From: a virus
Length of the DNA: 44,723 bases
Reading direction: 5' to 3' (one strand)
IMG/VR virus record: IMGVR_UViG_3300042938_001753
Location: 1-44,723 of that record
The notes beneath the pieces were generated by a model. The model was not told where the DNA came from and did not search any database. It was given only the letters and a program-made list of their open reading frames with translations. The number at the start of each line of letters is the position of its first letter. Within the stretch, counting starts at the first letter, position 1. A program made the translations under genes and the position numbers. Positions 7,561-16,800 of the stretch are shown piece by piece.

Positions 7561-8829
7561 ATTTCTTCTTAAGTAATTAGAATTTTCAGCATTTTTTAAT
7601 AAATCTAAATATAATTCACGTCTTTTTTCAGTTACAGCAGTAATACTATAAGTATTTTTAACTGTATTATGTAAATTAGTAGCTAATATCTCAATTTGCT
7701 CTGGATTATTAATCAATTTTTTAATTGAATCATACCATTGTTTATGATTTTTAACAGAATCAACCAAATAAGCATTTGCTTCTGGATTGAATGTGGTAGG
7801 TTCATTTTTACTACCTTTAATATTAGCATCAACTAAATCAATTTTGTATGGACCAAAGTTTTGAGCAATAATAGCTTTTTTGTGGAAACCAGATTCAATT
7901 ACTTTTAATTGAGATTTAACTTTGTTGAAGATATTCTCTTCAAGTGGTGCTAATGAAATATCAAATAGATTGTAGTTAGTAGCGTATGTACTAATTGGTT
8001 TAGTCCATACTCTTCGGTAAGGTTCGTTTTCAACACCTTGGAAATCTTCTTGTTTGAATTTCAATAAGAAATCTCTATACTCTGGACTAACAGTTGAATA
8101 GTTATCTGTAAAGATTTTCTCATATTGATACCATACTGATTCTTCAGGTCTGATAGGTCTTTGTGTTTGTTGACCAGTATTTTGGTCAATCATTGTAATT
8201 GTACCTCTTAAATCATAACCACATAATACAAATTGTACTTTATCCAATAGACCAGCACTTTTTAATTTACCAACTAAACCGTTAAGTAATTTTAAATCTT
8301 CTAAGTGAGAAGAACCACCTAACCATCCAATTCTAATTCTATCAGATTTCTCTGGATTAGAAATATATTGTTTTGTAGTTGGGTCAATAGCATTTGGTAA
8401 TACAAATGTATTTTTATTATATTTTTTGATTTCATCAGCAAATAAATCAGTTGTTGTAGTTACGTTTTCAGCAACCTTGATATTACCTAAGATTTTCTCA
8501 TCTAATTTATTATTCTTAATGATTAAATATGCTGGGTGATGAGTACCTGGAGCCCAATAATCATCCAAATCCATAATAGTAACAATACCTAAACGTTTTG
8601 TTCTTTCTAAGATTTCTGGCATAGTTTCAAATGCTCCTAATGTTCTGTGATAATGAATAATATCATATTGTTTCAACCATTCATCATTACCTAATTGTGG
8701 TTCGTAATCAATATCAACACTAAATTCTTCAGCATACATGTCTTCTAATGCAATGTGTGGGTTTACCGAACGGAATGCTCCAACACCAGTGCGGTCAGAA
8801 GGAACAACTAATACTTTAATTTTACTCAT
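7537..8829 (-). CDS. GT-B (GT4-like) glycosyltransferase
   Basis: The 430-residue protein has a GT-B two-domain plan. The N-terminal domain opens with KIKVLVVPSDRTGVGAFRSV and contains YDIIHYHRTLG and a MDLDDYW motif. The second Rossmann-like domain begins about residue 165 with RIRIGWLGGSSHLEDL, then VQFVLCGYDLRG, and a donor-site region NLFDISLAPLEENIFNKVKS followed by KVIESGFHKKAIIAQNFGPY, where Glu is expected to bind the nucleotide-sugar ribose. This fits GT4-like transferases of phage and of surface-glycan loci. It appears to stand alone between the hairpin at 8894-8913 and the promoter at 7529-7560. Acceptor and sugar are unknown. No clear promoter is seen in the 64 bases between the hairpin and its start. 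Confidence 0.75.
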   Translation of the reverse strand: MSKIKVLVVPSDRTGVGAFRSVNPHIALEDMYAEEFSVDIDYEPQLGNDEWLKQYDIIHYHRTLGAFETMPEILERTKRLGIVTIMDLDDYWAPGTHHPAYLIIKNNKLDEKILGNIKVAENVTTTTDLFADEIKKYNKNTFVLPNAIDPTTKQYISNPEKSDRIRIGWLGGSSHLEDLKLLNGLVGKLKSAGLLDKVQFVLCGYDLRGTITMIDQNTGQQTQRPIRPEESVWYQYEKIFTDNYSTVSPEYRDFLLKFKQEDFQGVENEPYRRVWTKPISTYATNYNLFDISLAPLEENIFNKVKSQLKVIESGFHKKAIIAQNFGPYKIDLVDANIKGSKNEPTTFNPEANAYLVDSVKNHKQWYDSIKKLINNPEQIEILATNLHNTVKNTYSITAVTEKRRELYLDLLKNAENSNYLRRNVVVTEKV

Positions 8830-8893
8830 AAAATTTTTTATTTAAATAATTATAAGCAATGATAATTAGAGTTTAATCGAATGTAAATAATAA

Positions 8894-8913
8894 AGGCCCA
8901 CAAAAGTGAGCCT
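8894..8913 (-). terminator. Intrinsic terminator of the 8940-13819 operon
   Basis: Read on the minus strand, AGGCTCAC and GTGGGCCT pair over eight bases (one G-U) around a TTTT loop, and the hairpin is followed by the T-rich stretch TTATTATTT. It lies 26 bases past the stop of the gene at 8940. On the plus strand the hairpin is followed by A residues, so it works only for minus-strand transcription. Confidence 0.7.
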
Positions 8914-8939
8914 AAATTAAAAAAAAGTAAATATTAACC

Positions 8940-9545
8940 TTAAACGGTTTTTTTAGTACTAATCTTACCCTCTTTAATTAGGGTATTGATAGTTTTTTTA
9001 ATAGTATTTTCTGTTAGGGTTTTTGAATATTCATTTGCTAGATATTCAATCAACACATCTTTAACTACATCTTTTAATTGTGATTTACTAATTGTAATCA
9101 TATCACTATTATTTGAATAGTTATTATGGTTTTCACTTACTACTTGTCTAGTTCTAGGTGCAGATGGTGGTGGCATTGGTTTGTCTTCCATTAAATGAGC
9201 CACATCCTCTAAATTAAACGTATGTCCAATTGGATTGTTAGGTAGAGCAATTGGGTTTTCCAACATTGCTCTTTTAACTGATTCTGGTAATCCAGAATTC
9301 ATAATAGTTTGCTCATTATAAGCACCCATTGGTCTAGTTGGGTCACCATAACTAGTTTGTTGAGCAGCACCCTGAGGCGCATATGCTTCAGTAACATAAT
9401 TATCAGTATCTTGTACTAACATACTAGAATCTATATTACCAGTTCTATAATTACCACTTTCAGTAGCTTTCATAACGCTTTTAGCTTTACCTAATATACT
9501 TGCTAATCTAGCAACGTCTACTGGTTGGGGAGTCATATTATCCAT
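8940..9545 (-). CDS. Hypothetical protein, probable virion-operon member
   Basis: The 201-residue protein is not recognised. The first 130 residues are low in order and rich in Asn, Pro, Gln and Ser (for example MPPPSAPRTRQ), and the last 60 residues form a predicted helical, charged region (ITISKSQLKDVVKDVLIEYL, then a Lys-rich tail). The order resembles small phage head or scaffold-associated proteins, with a disordered linker and a C-terminal helix, but this is only a resemblance. It is the last gene of the seven-gene minus-strand unit that begins at 13819 with a late-type motif, one base after the upstream stop, and is followed by a terminator. Confidence 0.65.
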   Translation of the reverse strand: MDNMTPQPVDVARLASILGKAKSVMKATESGNYRTGNIDSSMLVQDTDNYVTEAYAPQGAAQQTSYGDPTRPMGAYNEQTIMNSGLPESVKRAMLENPIALPNNPIGHTFNLEDVAHLMEDKPMPPPSAPRTRQVVSENHNNYSNNSDMITISKSQLKDVVKDVLIEYLANEYSKTLTENTIKKTINTLIKEGKISTKKTV

Positions 9546-9546
9546 T

Positions 9547-10293
9547 TTATTTTTTTATTTTATTATTTAATAATTTATTAATTTTTTCTACTTCTGGTAC
9601 TTCCACTTCTGGTTCTTCTACCTCAGGTTCTTGTTGTTGAGTCGTTGTAACTTCTGGTTCTACAACTGGTTTATTTTGTTGCTGTGGAACTTGTGGTTCT
9701 ACAGTTTGTTGTTGAGTCGTTGTAACTTCTGGTTCAATAACTGGTTCATTAGTACCTTGTTGTTGAGGACCTTTTTGTTTCTCAAGTTCAGCAGCTTTAG
9801 CAGCAGCTCTTTCTTTTTGTTTCAATGTACTAGCAGCATATTGGTAAGAACCAAATTTAGCTGTTGCGTATATCACTTTAAATGGATTTTCAGCTGATGT
9901 ATCATTTGCAACATCACCATATAAAGCTTCAAATTCTTTCGGTACACTATAAACTGGTACTTTAGATATTGAAATTTTCTTAATTTTATTAATATCATAA
10001 GTTTTTGCTTTACCACTTTCACTACCACCAGTATTATTGACTTCTAGAACTCTAATGATAAAGTTATCTTTTTTACTTTTACCGTATTGTGTTATTATAA
10101 CCCATCTATCTGAATCACCACCTATATTTTCATCATTAGGATATGTCATACTAACGTAATAGTATTTACCACCAGCGTTATTTTGTAACATATCTTTAAT
10201 ATTTCTTGCAATATTAGCAGAGCCACTAATCCATGTTTTAAAATTACTAACTGCCTCTAATATAACTTCATTATATATATTGTAAAGTTTCAT
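9547..10293 (-). CDS. Hypothetical protein with Pro/Gln/Glu-rich repeat tail
   Basis: The 248-residue protein has two parts. Residues 1-155 look folded, with MKLYNIYNEVILEAVSNFKTW at the start, a common opening in T4-like phage proteins, and strands such as KYYYVSMTYPND and RWVIITQYGKSKKDNFIIRV. Residues 170-248 are a low-complexity tail with two near-exact copies of VEPEVTTTQQQ separated by QTVEPQVPQQQNKP, then alternating PEVE units. The tail is probably extended and flexible. I cannot assign a function; position in the unit suggests a virion or morphogenesis role. The DNA repeat behind the two EVTTTQQQ copies (about 9640 and 9720) could allow length change. Confidence 0.65.
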   Translation of the reverse strand: MKLYNIYNEVILEAVSNFKTWISGSANIARNIKDMLQNNAGGKYYYVSMTYPNDENIGGDSDRWVIITQYGKSKKDNFIIRVLEVNNTGGSESGKAKTYDINKIKKISISKVPVYSVPKEFEALYGDVANDTSAENPFKVIYATAKFGSYQYAASTLKQKERAAAKAAELEKQKGPQQQGTNEPVIEPEVTTTQQQTVEPQVPQQQNKPVVEPEVTTTQQQEPEVEEPEVEVPEVEKINKLLNNKIKK

Positions 10294-10311
10294 CTATATT
10301 TTTATTTTATT

Positions 10312-12555
10312 TTACCACTTTATTGACCCTACGTTTATTGTATTGCCAGCATTACTACATACTGGTTTATTTGTTTCATAATCCGCACTAGTAGTAAATC
10401 CGTAACCAAATGGTTTGTTACCAGTAACAGTTACTAACCCAGCAGTACTAACAGTTACCGTTGTTGGTACTGTTGCTTCGTTTGTTGAATTACTTTTTAT
10501 TCTACCTGAACCTGGATAAAGAGTTTGATTACCATTTCTATCTGTAATACTACCACCAGCATAATTCATATGCGCAGCATACGTACCATCGATATACATA
10601 CCATCACCAGTACCTTTACCTTTATCATCGGCACCAGCTAATGCGTTAGGGTTTGATGTGTTATATTCACTAGTACCTACCCAATATAAGTTACCAAAAG
10701 AATACATACTTCTCTCCCTACTGATAATATCATCCCAACTACCACCAGTATAATCAGTATGTGCTGGTAATGTACCATCCACACCAAGAGCACTACCACT
10801 ATTGGTACCTTTACCTTTATTATCTCCAGCGCCTAAAATATCAGAAGCTGATGGTATTAATGGTGGGCGTAAGGCATTACCATGTAATACATTATATTCA
10901 CTACTCAATGAACCAGATACATTACTTACCCAATATAAGTTACCGAAAGAATACATACTTCTTTTCCTAGAAATTATATCGTCATAACTACCACCAGCAT
11001 AATTAGTGTGTGCTGGTAATACAAATTCACTTGCAGCATTTACTGAATTTGGGTCACCAGTACCTTTACCTTTAGTATCACCACTTAATACCCCCTCCGA
11101 CACTAATAAATCACTAGCGTTAGGGATTGTAGTTGGCGCTTTCGCATTAGGGTGTAATGCGGTATATGCATAAGTAGTACCAAGAGGGTTGGCTATATCA
11201 ACCTTATAATAGTTAAATGGGTTTGTTATGTTAATATTTCTAGCTGCTATATCGTCAGAACTACCACCAGCATAATTAATATGCGCTGGTAATACAAATG
11301 AATTTGAAACATCTAATAAAACTGGGTCATTTGTACCTTTACCATGAACGTCTCCATCAGCTTGTGCATGTGGATGGTTCATATCATATTCAGAACCTGA
11401 TACCCAAAATACGTTACCGAAATTAAAAATGTTTCGTTGCCTACTTATGATGTCATCCCAGCTACCACCACCATAATTTGTGTGTGCAACTAATGTACCA
11501 TCAAGACCCATACCATCATTAGTACCTTTACCTTTAACATCACCAGCGCCTAAAATACTAGCTGCTGTTGGTAAAGGTGCTGGTGGTGCTAACGCATTTG
11601 CATGCGACATTGTATACCAGTTAGTTGTGTCAACTGGGTTAAGTACGTTTACCCAAAAGTAATTACCAAATAATTGAATATTTCTATCCCTAGAAATAAT
11701 ATCATCCCAGCTACCCCCAACATAATTGGTGTGAGCAACTAACGTACCATCAACCCCCATACCATCATTAGTACCCTTACCTAATACATCGCCAGCACCT
11801 AAAATACTAGCTGCGGTTGGTATTATTGATGGATACAATGCATGTGGGTGACTCATTGTGTAATTGTTACTTGGGCCAAATGTCCAAATAGCAAAATTAT
11901 AGTTCATTAATGGTACACGACCAGAACCAGGAAAATTTGTTTGATTACCATTAATATCGTAACTACCACCACCATTAGCAGTATCTAGGAATAACCCAGT
12001 ACCCTTACCATATATTGGTGTGGTTGCGTCTGATAACGCTCTAGTATTTATTACCGAATAAGGAGTTGTTGGTCCATAAGACCATTGCGCTGTGTTAATT
12101 CCTATCGCATTAAGACGACCTGAACCAATATAGTCAATATTACCATTAATATCATAACTACCACCACCATTTGCAGTATCTAGAAATAATCCAGTACCTT
12201 TACCATATATAGGTGTAGTTGTGTCTGATAACGCTCTAGTATTAATTACCGAATAAGGTGTTGCTGGTCCGTAAGACCAAGAAGCAGTATTTATTAAGAT
12301 TGCATTAAGTCTACCAGACCCAGCGTAATTAACACTACCGTTAATATCGTAATCTCCACCGCCATTACTTGTATCTAAGAATAATCCAGTACCCTTACCA
12401 TATATTGGTGTAGTTGTATCTGATAACGCTCTAGTATGTAACACACTATAGTTATCAGTAGTGTTATTAGGTGTAGTCCAATTTTGTTTGTACAAATTAG
12501 GAGTAACTAATCCACTTCGTTCGTTTATACCGATTATTTCTAAATTAGTAGGCAT
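10312..12555 (-). CDS. Giant modular repeat protein, unknown (virion-type)
   Basis: The 747-residue protein is made almost wholly of tandem modules. After 34 residues come three type A modules of 65-66 residues (35-231), each reading roughly YSVxxTRALSD, TTPIYGKGTGLFLDT, GGGxYDINGN, GSGR and WxxGP. Residues 232 to about 690 hold six longer type B modules with HAxA, GKGTND or GKGTGD, AHTNYAGGS, DDIISR and FGNLYWV. The shared core is an Asn/His-x-x-Ala start, GKGT, and a later D and R. The C-terminus (TTVTVSTAGLVTVTGNKP) is a different, beta-rich domain. The N-terminus resembles that of the 118-residue neighbour. I know no function for this module; Gly, Asn and aromatic content suggest a beta-rich surface or fibre-like structure. 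Confidence 0.7.
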   Translation of the reverse strand: MPTNLEIIGINERSGLVTPNLYKQNWTTPNNTTDNYSVLHTRALSDTTTPIYGKGTGLFLDTSNGGGDYDINGSVNYAGSGRLNAILINTASWSYGPATPYSVINTRALSDTTTPIYGKGTGLFLDTANGGGSYDINGNIDYIGSGRLNAIGINTAQWSYGPTTPYSVINTRALSDATTPIYGKGTGLFLDTANGGGSYDINGNQTNFPGSGRVPLMNYNFAIWTFGPSNNYTMSHPHALYPSIIPTAASILGAGDVLGKGTNDGMGVDGTLVAHTNYVGGSWDDIISRDRNIQLFGNYFWVNVLNPVDTTNWYTMSHANALAPPAPLPTAASILGAGDVKGKGTNDGMGLDGTLVAHTNYGGGSWDDIISRQRNIFNFGNVFWVSGSEYDMNHPHAQADGDVHGKGTNDPVLLDVSNSFVLPAHINYAGGSSDDIAARNINITNPFNYYKVDIANPLGTTYAYTALHPNAKAPTTIPNASDLLVSEGVLSGDTKGKGTGDPNSVNAASEFVLPAHTNYAGGSYDDIISRKRSMYSFGNLYWVSNVSGSLSSEYNVLHGNALRPPLIPSASDILGAGDNKGKGTNSGSALGVDGTLPAHTDYTGGSWDDIISRERSMYSFGNLYWVGTSEYNTSNPNALAGADDKGKGTGDGMYIDGTYAAHMNYAGGSITDRNGNQTLYPGSGRIKSNSTNEATVPTTVTVSTAGLVTVTGNKPFGYGFTTSADYETNKPVCSNAGNTINVGSIKW
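10490..12453 (-). repeat. Tandem GKGT modules within the 747-residue protein
   Basis: About nine in-frame modules occur. Three near-identical ones of 195-198 bp lie at about 11863-12453, and six longer, more divergent ones lie below them to about 10490. Adjacent modules share long DNA stretches, such as those coding for TTPIYGKGTGLFLDT and GGSWDDIISR. They probably arose by repeated duplication of a unit like the one still single in the gene at 12578-12934. Confidence 0.8.
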
Positions 12556-12577
12556 CTCTTACAATTAGTTTTTATTA

Positions 12578-12934
12578 TTATGGGAATTGGTATTGTCCAG
12601 CGTTACCACTAGTATTTGGAATACTGTAAACTTGTGTTGGTCCATAACCCCATTGAGCTTGGTTTTGAATAATTGCATTATTCCTACCAGAACCTAATAT
12701 ATTTGGATTACCATTTCTATCAAATTCAGCACCAGCGTTATAGTTACCAGTATCTAAGAATCCTCCAGTTCCTTTACCATATTCAGGTGTAGTATTATCA
12801 GATAATGCTCTAGTATGAGTTGGTGAATACTGGTTGTTAACATTAGATGGTGTATTCCAATCTTGACTATAAGGATTTGGTGTAGTAAGAATTGCTCTTT
12901 GCGCAATAGCTGCTAATTCTAATTGAGTTGCCAT
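12578..12934 (-). CDS. Single-module paralogue of the 747-residue repeat protein
   Basis: The 118-residue protein starts MATQLELAAIAQRAILTTP, and continues with TRALSDNTTPEYGKGTGGF, LDTGN, DRNGN, LGSGRNNAI and WGYGPTQVYS. This is one copy of the type A module found three times in the next gene, plus the same N-terminal lead (compare LVTPNLYKQNWTTPNN with LTTPNPYSQDWNTPSN). It therefore looks like the ancestral or minimal form from which the 747-residue protein expanded. It ends 22 bases before that gene and starts two bases after the stop of the 131-residue gene. Function unknown. Confidence 0.7.
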   Translation of the reverse strand: MATQLELAAIAQRAILTTPNPYSQDWNTPSNVNNQYSPTHTRALSDNTTPEYGKGTGGFLDTGNYNAGAEFDRNGNPNILGSGRNNAIIQNQAQWGYGPTQVYSIPNTSGNAGQYQFP

Positions 12935-12936
12935 AA

Positions 12937-13332
12937 TTATATTAATTTATTTTTGTTGTTATTATCCATATACTCCATTAAGTATTTAATGGATTCAATT
13001 TCTTTATCTAAACCTTCAGCATACATTGAACGAGTATCTTGAGGTTTATTTTTTGTTTCTCTAAAAGCATTTCGACCACCATCTTTACTAGGTCTATCAC
13101 CAGTACCAGTAGCTTGTTGTAATTCTTTACGGTGATTAACTTTATTAGTTGCTTGTTTTAATGTAACATTAATCCAATTCAATATAAAGATTTCATCTTC
13201 CATAAGTTGACCTTTCTTTTCTAAACGCTCCTTAGTGGTATATAGATTGGTTTCAGATACAGTGTCACCAAACCTTTCTTTAACTACGTCATGATTACAT
13301 TTATAATAATTTGGTGTATCTTGATTAGCCAT
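12937..13332 (-). CDS. Hypothetical protein (131 residues)
   Basis: I do not recognise this protein. It is hydrophilic and mostly helical, with a tyrosine/cysteine-containing N-terminus (NYYKCNHDVVKERFGDTV), a central helix (MEDEIFILNWINVTL), a disordered charged linker with GTGDRPSKDGGRNAFRETKN, and a final helix ending in an Asn/Lys run. No membrane segment or signal peptide is seen. Its start overlaps the upstream gene by eight bases, which suggests coupled translation in the 13819-8940 unit. A small morphogenesis protein is possible. Confidence 0.65.
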   Translation of the reverse strand: MANQDTPNYYKCNHDVVKERFGDTVSETNLYTTKERLEKKGQLMEDEIFILNWINVTLKQATNKVNHRKELQQATGTGDRPSKDGGRNAFRETKNKPQDTRSMYAEGLDKEIESIKYLMEYMDNNNKNKLI

Positions 13333-13819
13333 TTTTATTAAGTTTTTTTCTAATTAGGTTTTCTAATTCTTCTAAATCAGATTCAGTAAATTTATTACGT
13401 CTAATTTCTTTTTTAATTTTTTTAACTTTTTGCTCACGTTCATCTTTTGGTAAGATATCATCGTCTTCATCTTTACTATCTAATAACTCTTTAATAATAT
13501 CTTTAAAGTCGTTTTCAAATAAACTATAAGTTCTAATAAGTGGATAACCTCTTAAATATAATTGCCACCAATTTCTAGGATTAGCATACATTGCTAATTT
13601 ATCTGTAATTGTTGGTATACTTTGTTCAAATTCTGATTCATCACCAGCACTTTTAGGAACATTTGAAAATATTTCAGTGTTATTACTGACAGTTATATTA
13701 TTATCGTCTAAATCGTAAAATTCGTCAATTTCTTCTTTTTTATCAATTTTAGCCTTTTTTTTAGTAAAAGGTTTTGTTTCATCGAACGCTTTCTTTGTGA
13801 ATATCCTATTTGATTTCAT
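13325..13819 (-). CDS. Hypothetical charged protein, first gene of the minus-strand virion unit
   Basis: The 164-residue protein is not recognised. Its first 60 residues are strongly charged and probably disordered (Lys-rich TKKKAKIDKKEEIDEF, then Asp/Asn-rich). Residues 70-105 contain aromatic-rich ANPRNWWQLYLRGYPLIRT, and the last 55 residues are a charged helix (QKVKKIKKEIRRNK, then LEELENLIRKKLNKNG). It opens the minus-strand unit, 15 bases below the ATATTTATA motif at 13835-13843, back-to-back with the plus-strand fibre unit. The aromatic segment may be the functional core; nothing more can be said. Confidence 0.65.
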   Translation of the reverse strand: MKSNRIFTKKAFDETKPFTKKKAKIDKKEEIDEFYDLDDNNITVSNNTEIFSNVPKSAGDESEFEQSIPTITDKLAMYANPRNWWQLYLRGYPLIRTYSLFENDFKDIIKELLDSKDEDDDILPKDEREQKVKKIKKEIRRNKFTESDLEELENLIRKKLNKNG

Positions 13820-13834
13820 AAATATTTCTTTTAA

Positions 13835-13843
13835 TATAAATAT
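13835..13843 (-). promoter_or_regulatory. Putative late promoter element ATATTTATA (minus)
   Basis: ATATTTATA on the minus strand, 15 bases before the ATG at 13819. It is paired with an identical element on the plus strand at 13858-13866, forming a compact divergent promoter region of only 63 bases. Confidence 0.5.
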
Positions 13844-13857
13844 ATTGCAAATGACTA

Positions 13858-13866
13858 ATATTTATA
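13858..13866 (+). promoter_or_regulatory. Putative late promoter element ATATTTATA (plus)
   Basis: ATATTTATA, 16 bases before the ATG at 13883. It is the same nine bases as the element at 13835-13843 on the other strand. Confidence 0.5.
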
Positions 13867-13882
13867 ATAAAAGATAAAAAAT

Positions 13883-16800
13883 ATGGGATATAGAACAAAA
13901 TTAGATTATTCTAGTAATAGGCAAATAAGCCAAAGAGAAAAAACTGATACAATATTATCTGGTTCAACAGTGTTTGGATTACCTTTTAGTGGGTTAACAG
14001 TAGGTCCTGATTTAAACACTAGTGGTATTACTAATAGTTATGGTGGTGTGATTAGTACATTTTCTGGTAACTCATCAACAACCGTATATAATTGGTTTGA
14101 CCCAAGAATGCAATTAGCTGTTGGTTATTTGTCAGCTATAACACCTACTACTAGTGCTATAACTCAAGAAACTGGTTTTATTTATACTGGTGATACAACT
14201 ATAACAGTTGATGGTAATACATCCTATTTAAATTATACTGGTACATATTTTACAATGTTTGCAAATTATGTTGTTGATTTAGGTGGTGGTTCTTATTCAG
14301 GTACAGTTGAACATGAAACAGTATATTTCTTATCTGCAAGTTCTGTAGATTATAGTGGTAGAACAATATGGATTGATAATCCAGAAATAACAAGAACTGA
14401 TAGACTTATTATAAGTAGAAACCCACAAGTCGGATATGTATGGACTTGTGTTGATAATGAAGGAATGGGTGAATGGGTTTTTAACTCAAGTGCTACAACA
14501 GCGTCAATATGGATAACTGGTACTGGTGTTAATTCAGCAGTATTAGGTGGGTCTGGCGGAATTGCGACTGGTTCAACATCAGTATCTGAAGGTGTTAATA
14601 CACGAGCTTATGGTATAGCATCACATGCTGAAGGTGGTGGGTCAATTGCTTCTGGCGATTTATCACATGCTGAAGGTGAAGATACTATAGCAAGTAATAC
14701 CGCATCACATGCTGAAGGAACTAATACAACTGCAAGTGGCGTTTATTCACACGCTGAAGGTTCAAATACTATAGCTGCTGGTACTAGAAGTCACGCTGAA
14801 GGATATTTAACAGTAGCATCTGGAGTTACATCACATGCTGAAGGTGATTCTACAACTGCACATGGTGGTAATTCACATGCTGAAGGTCTTAGCACAGTCG
14901 CATGGGGACCTAATTCACATGCTGAAGGTAACCAAACAATTGCAAGTGGTGATTCAGCACATGCTGAAGGTGTTAGTACAACAGCTACTGGTAACCAATC
15001 ACATGCTGAAGGTGATTCTACAACTGCATGGGGTAATTCATCACATGCTGAAGGTAATGGTACAATAGCTAGTGGTAGTTCATCGCACGCTGAAGGAGCA
15101 GCTACAACAGCTATTGGTAATAGTTCACATGCTGAAGGTGATAGTACAATAGCTAGTGGTGATACATCACACGCTGAAGGTAATGGTACAACAGCTAGTG
15201 GTTATATTGCACATGCTGAAGGTAATGGTACAACAGCTACTGGTACAGCATCACATGCTGAAGGTAGTGCTACATGGGCTTATGGTACTTATTCACATGC
15301 TGAAGGTGTTGGTTCAACTGCATGGGGTAATTATTCTCATGCTGAAGGGTCTGGTTCAATATCAAGTGGTGATTTTTCACATGCTGAGGGTCTTCAAACA
15401 ATAGCTACTGGTAATTTTGGTTCACATGCTGAAGGTCATTATACAACAGCTACTGGTATTAATGGAGCACATGCTGAAGGTAGTACTACAATAGCTTCTG
15501 GCGCTAGTTCACATGCTGAGGGTGCATTAACAACTGCTAGTGGTGATGGTTCGCATGCTGAAGGTTATTATACAAGAGCTTATGGTCTTTATTCACATGC
15601 TGAAGGTAGTCAGACAACTTCAAGTTCTGATTATTCACATGCTGAAGGTAATGGTACAATAGCTAGTGGTAGTTCAGCACACGCTGAAGGATATTTAACA
15701 CATGCTTTAGGTGGTGCATCACACGCTGAAGGTTATCTTTCAAAAGCTGTTGGTGAAGGCTCACATGCCGAAGGGGGTTCATACACTCTTGGTATTACTG
15801 GTAGCACTGCAATTGGTATTGCGTCTCATGCTGAAGGTGCTGGTACAACATCTTATGGTGATTATTCACATGCAGAAGGTCGTAATACAAAAGCATCTGG
15901 ACTTACTTCACATGCTGAAGGTTCTAATACAACTGCTGGTGGATTATATACACATTCTGAAGGTGTTAACACAACCGCAATTGGTAATTTTTCACATGCT
16001 CAAAATAATACTACAAGAGCATTAGGTAGTTCGTCACATGCTGAAGGTAGTGCTACAACAGCTGGTGGTTATGGTTCACATGCTGAAGGTAGTGATACAA
16101 AATCACTTGGTCAATCGACACATTCTGAAGGGTCAAATACAACTGCAACTGGTCAATCAGCACATTCTGAGGGTATGTTTACAACTGCATTTGGTGATTA
16201 TACACACACTGAAGGTTATGGTACATCAGCTTATGGTTCTGCGTCACATAGTGAAGGTCTTCAAACATCAGCTACTGGCGCTAATTCACATGCTGAAGGT
16301 AGCCAAACAAAAGCTACTGGTGATACATCACATGCTGAGGGTATTCAAACAAGAGCTTTTGGTGATTATTCTCATGCTGAAGGTGGTCAAACAACTGCAT
16401 CTGGTCTTTATTCACATACTGAGGGTCAAGGTACAAAAGCTACTGGTAGTACAACTCACGCTGAAGGTAGTACTACTGTAGCTGGTGGTAATGCGTCACA
16501 TAGTGAAGGTAGTCAAACAACTGCATTTGGTGATAACTCACATTCTGAAGGTCGACTTACAACAGCATCTGGTGAAAGTTCACATGCTGAAGGTAGTGGT
16601 ACAACAACAACTGGTCTTTATTCACATACTGAAGGTCAAGGTTCTATTGCTGGTGGTACAGCATCACATGCTGAAGGTTACTTTTCATTAGCTAGTGGTT
16701 TTGGGTCACATGCTGAAGGTGGTTCACCTACATTTTCTGTAAGTGGTGGTACTGCTTCTGGTACTGGGTCACATGCTGAAGGGTTTAGAACAACTGCTAT

